Source: Antedon mediterranea (Eukaryota; Echinodermata; Crinoidea; Comatulida; Antedonidae). From it: a stretch of DNA of 64,000 nucleotides. Made by a program: the position numbers and the translations under genes. Below are positions 60,641-64,000 of this stretch, piece by piece. Each line of letters opens with the position of its first letter. Positions within the stretch are counted from its first letter, which is position 1. The notes beneath the pieces are model-generated. The model did no database searches and was not told the DNA's origin. It saw only the letters and a list, made by a program, of their open reading frames with translations. The stretch is taken from contig NC_092673.1 of assembly GCF_964355755.1 (NCBI RefSeq), positions 34,419,648-34,483,647 of the forward strand, given 5' to 3'.

Positions 60641-61075
60641 AGATCAAATTAAGATAGTATAATTATTATATCTATTTTACTACAAATATCAGCTAATTGA
60701 TATCAGATATATTATAATAATAATATAATAGCTAACTAAATATAAACACCACAGTTAACCTCAAGTTTATTTAATTGTTACAATAAACGCTTAATTAATT
60801 TAAGGTTTTGTTTAATTAATTTACTTCAACTACAAAAGTGTATACGCCTTTATGTATACTAGTCAATATTATAATCAATCATCGCGTTGGTAGCATCAAT
60901 TTTTTTTATTAAACATAGGCCGATAGATTGATATTGATTATCGACAACTCATTCGTTAAAATTTTCGAAGCGAAACAATTTTTCTTGAATAATCGAGCCG
61001 CTGCATTATGAGTCAAATGAATATGGATTTATTCATAGATAGTGTACTGGTCGTAAACGTCGAGTTTTCTTTATC

Positions 61076-61083
61076 TATATAAA
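61076..61083 (+). promoter_or_regulatory. Candidate TATA box of the K2P gene
   Basis: TATATAAA sits about 75 bp before the ATG at 61158. If used, transcription would begin near 61108 and give a 5' UTR of about 50 nt. The sequence is AT-rich throughout, so this is weak evidence. Confidence 0.25.
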
Positions 61084-61157
61084 CTTATATTGATAAAGAC
61101 GTATAATACGGATTAGCGTTTCTTCCATTTTAATCGAATGAGGTTTTTGGTATAACT

Positions 61158-61644
61158 ATGGCCACACATAAGGAACTACAGCCAGCTTTACAGGGTGACA
61201 ATCCTTCAATTGAGAAAGATGAGGACAGTACGATATCCACAGGCCTGCACAAAGCAAAGTCTATGGCTACCTACATGAGTAAGAAAGCCGATCCTCGGTA
61301 CTGGGTACCGCGACTGTTTATTCGACTCAGCGGCTTTTTAGTTTTAACTGGGTACATTTTGGCTGGAGCTTTTCTTATGCGATACCTGGAGAGTGATCAT
61401 GAGCATGATGAAATTAATGAAATAAACACAGCAAAAGATCGAATGTTAAAATCTTTTTGGAACAATACTAAACTGGAGAATGGGAGCATAACGTACGGTA
61501 AATGGTTAACTCTGGCGTTAGATGAACTCGATACGTACGAAGACAAATTGTACGAATCATATGATCACGGCGTTACTGCTGCAAAAGAGGTTTGGCGTCT
61601 CTCCAGTTCCATGATGTTTTGTATAACGGTCATAACAACAGTAG
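61158..61644 (+). CDS. Two-pore-domain potassium (K2P) channel, first coding exon
   Basis: It encodes residues 1-162 plus one base of codon 163. The ATG has A at -3 and G at +4. Order: cytosolic N-terminus about 1-52, TM1 about 53-77 ending in GAFLMRYLE, and an extracellular cap about 78-145 with glycosylation sites at N102 (NNT) and N108 (NGS). The pore helix (SSMMFCITVITTV) follows. The donor GTAAGG begins at 61645, after the first base of the filter's first glycine codon. K2P channels carry background potassium current in the plasma membrane as dimers. The cap has no cysteine, so the inter-subunit disulphide found in several family members is not possible here. Reading into the intron gives GKGKNVF and a stop, so splicing to 63877 is required. 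Confidence 0.93.
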
Positions 61645-61914
61645 GTAAGGGAAAAAACGTCTTTTTAGAGAACAGTTATTAACCGTTTGTAACCGAATCA
61701 TATCCGAGTACAATCGACTTAAGTTCTCGGAGGACTAGTTAACTCGCGTATCGTGTGTCGTTACCTCCGATATAACTCCGATAGCTTTCACAACGTGAAA
61801 CCATAGGAATATCTTTCGTTGGATTGAAACAGGGTATATCAGATAACATCTTTGCGCTTTAATGCAGAGCAAGCTACCCAGCATACAGTGTGTAAGTGCG
61901 TGTAAACAAATTCG

Positions 61915-62050
61915 TAAAGCTTGGTTACCACTGGAGACGTAACGCATTACGGACGCAGACGTACCCCAAACGAGTTGTCCTGAAATCCATGATTTACGTT
62001 GAGCTTTTTTTTTCGTTTTTCTGTTGCGTCTGTAGTGAGAGACAAGCTTA
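61915..62050. mobile_element. MITE family 1, diverged copy in K2P intron 1
   Basis: AAAGCTTGGTTACCACTGGA at the left and TCTGTAGTGAGAGACAAGCTT at the right, with GACGTAACGCATTACGGACG inside. It is more diverged than the copies at 13932 and 54016. Confidence 0.65.
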
Positions 62051-62779
62051 TTAGCCGCAATCTCTAACTTGAAAAGGCCTCGGGCGGGGCATTATTGCAA
62101 CATGCAGCATGTAAAAGGGTGTATCTCGTGCGCAAATTCACCGAGCGCACACGCGCTTGAAATAGATAATTTCCGGTTTACCCGAATGCGTAAAAACTAC
62201 TCATTTTTATTCATCGATATTATTATTATGTGATATTAATGCAATTCAATATTACCTGTTTCTAAAATTCGAAATCGATTTTAAGGTCGTTATTTATTTT
62301 TTTAAATGTAATGGTTTTTTGTGTGATATAAACTTATGGTTCAATAGCTGTTTATATACATACTTTAATATACAAATAATGCATGTGTGTGAGTTGGATG
62401 GTGAGAATATTTCATGAGTTGAAAGACTGACTGCTTTAGATAGAATAGTACACGTGTGATATCAAAGCATTGCATTCTAATCATTGCTTGAAGTCAATGT
62501 GAGTCAAGTAGGTCTAGGTCTAATAATATTGATTGTCATGTAAGTTATTCGATATTCTTTTTTTGTTTCTTGTTTCGATGTGCTTGTCTATATTTAGACA
62601 TTAACACTATATTAATTAAATAAATTCACATGTATGTTATACAAGAAGTTATTCGGTTCATTGAACAAACACAAACTACATTGCAAACTAGCAACGAATA
62701 TTATTGAGCCGTCTTCAAGAAAACATCATCAACATAACAACAATCAATACAACGGTCAACAACTGCCTTTACTCGGGTA

Positions 62780-63550
62780 GATGGCAACACTACGTAACTG
62801 TCTGTAGGCTATAATACTATATAAACTCTTACTGTGTAATATACACACTATAGGAATATCTGAACTACACCCTTGTTAAATTCCCACGCTAGATAACTGT
62901 CTGTACTGTACACTTATTAAATCCCCACACTAGATAACTGTCTGTACCTCACATTCATATATATCTCACACTTATATACTGTATATTTCCTCCATGCACT
63001 TACATAACTGTTTACCCCTATTATATCCGTACACTATACTATCTGTAAGCTACGCCCTTATTATCCTCAAACTATAAAACAGATGTACAGTACTACATAC
63101 AGTCTACTTAGATATTCATACTATCTGTCTGTACTCTACACCTATCTCCATTCTATAGGCCTATACGTGATACACACTTACACACTGTCTACACACCACC
63201 TAAACTATACAACTCTTATTACATGCCGAAGCTATATAAATATCTGTATTCTATCCTACACCTATCCCCTCATTGTACGCTGCATTATTATAGATAATAT
63301 ATATTCTGTATTTCTTAGATCCCCAAAACATATAATCTGCATAAAGTATGCCCACCCTAGGCCCCACAACTGCTGTTAACAATCTTACACTTTATTAGAT
63401 TCTTACGCGATAAAACCTCATCTAAATCCCCAGACTTTTACTATGTTCACACATTATATTAATGTAGACCTACACTGTACATCCCTACTCGTCTCAAAAT
63501 ACATTTTCGTTAAACTTATCCCACAGAGGTTTCTCTATACCTTTTAAGAT
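62780..63550. repeat. G-poor, diverged approximately 42-bp repeat tract in K2P intron 1
   Basis: CTAGATAACTGTCTGTAC recurs at about 62890 and 62932, with related ACTGTCTGTAGGCTA, ACTATCTGTAAGCTACG and ATACTATCTGTCTGTAC strings to about 63135. These are interleaved with ACACTTATTAAATCCCCAC-type segments. The plus strand is strikingly poor in G. It looks like an old, decayed minisatellite. The Tyr/Ser-rich frame at 63083-63379 is a by-product. Confidence 0.5.
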
Positions 63551-63876
63551 CCTCGATATATAATAAATGAACGTAACAACATTCATCACAACTTAAACTG
63601 TCATTTGTGTATCATTATTACCTTCACATACGAAGCTAATTATGCTTGCTTTGCATGATTTAGCATCTAAAGATACTGGGTATTCTACAGGAAACATAAT
63701 CACATTTAAAATGAATAAATACATGAGGCCACAGAAATTTACTCTTCATGAGACAGGTATTCTTGGGGATACGTTGTTCTAGAAAAGCTGCAAAATACAC
63801 GGACCCTATATTATAGAATGTACTTTCGAATTTCAGTTGTGCAAGATAATTAAGATATCTTTTTTTGCATTTACAG

Positions 63877-64000
63877 GTTACGGTCACATTGCCCCGGTGA
63901 CGTTATGGGGAAAGATTGCAACGATTCTGTACGGTTTTGTTGGAATACCTCTTCTGCTACTTGTACTCTCCGATCTTGGATACTTGGCAGCCTTACCTAC
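63877..64000 (+). CDS. K2P potassium channel, second coding exon (runs off the window)
   Basis: It begins GT TAC GGT CAC after the acceptor AG at 63875-63876, completing G163 and giving the filter TVGYGH (161-166). IAPVT, WGK and TM2 (about 174-197, ATILYGFVGIPLLLLVL) follow, then SDLGYLAALP to the window edge at residue 203. His after GYG and the G-I-P-L motif in TM2 are usual for the family. SDLG after TM2 is closest, in my judgement, to invertebrate TWK and vertebrate TRESK-type channels. The second pore, TM3-TM4 and the C-terminus lie beyond 64000. Confidence 0.93.

Larger units (their letters stand above)
61645..63876 (+). other. K2P intron 1, 2,232 bp, phase 1
   Basis: Donor GTAAGG; acceptor TTGCATTTACAG. 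It separates T-T-V-G from Y-G-H in the first selectivity filter. It contains a MITE family 1 copy (61915-62050) and a G-poor tract (about 62780-63550). Confidence 0.9.

Noticed and set aside
1-64000. Endogenous viral or toxin genes, and clustered genes forming a new pathway
   Set aside because: I saw no envelope, capsid, integrase or toxin-like frame, and only two unrelated host genes. A profile search would be needed to exclude short fragments.

Overview
This window is AT-rich animal genomic DNA, roughly one third G+C by eye. It is mostly non-coding and dense in repeats. The repertoire suggests a marine invertebrate, plausibly an echinoderm or a related deuterostome, but the species cannot be named from this sequence alone. 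It holds APE-type LINEs with an N-terminal DIHPNPGP motif and a PHD-like finger, tRNA-headed SINEs with a GAGTAGGGG core, many short terminal-inverted-repeat elements, long satellites, one neuropeptide-type GPCR and one two-pore-domain potassium channel.

Two host protein genes can be supported. The first is a class A GPCR on the minus strand. Its first coding exon (46394-46673) and last coding exon (12250-13439) join in phase across a 32,954-bp intron to give a 489-residue receptor. Its TM3 resembles ghrelin-type receptors and its TM7 resembles TRH-type receptors. The second is the 5' part of a K2P potassium channel gene on the plus strand, with exon 1 at 61158-61644 and exon 2 from 63877 to the window edge. 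Its first intron splits the first glycine codon of the GYG selectivity filter. The two genes show no evident functional link.

Layout: 1-12 kb is intergenic, with a LINE remnant, a 43-44 bp minisatellite, a TATACCGGAATACG-type array and MITE copies. 12.2-46.7 kb is the GPCR, almost all of it one giant intron. That intron contains an inverted MITE pair close to the acceptor, a 190-bp foldback, a 49-bp satellite (about 30 copies), a nest of three broken LINEs (27.9-33.4 kb), a 37-bp satellite with almost no G on the plus strand (about 27 copies), a 32-bp satellite (about 26 copies) and a perfect 23-bp-arm hairpin. 46.7-58.6 kb lies upstream of the GPCR and holds SINEs, a tandem duplication rich in CACGTG and CCAAT/ATTGG, short arrays and MITEs. 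58.6-60.1 kb is a 74-bp satellite that appears to have grown out of a SINE. 60.3-64 kb is the K2P channel with its promoter region.

No clearly new enzymatic or defence system is visible. The most interesting signals are structural: a strongly over-represented TAGGCCTA octamer, one copy of which is a clean 6-bp insertion in a satellite unit; the near-G-less satellite inside a transcribed intron; the SINE-to-satellite conversion with a 444-bp higher-order period; and the inverted MITE pair next to the GPCR splice acceptor.
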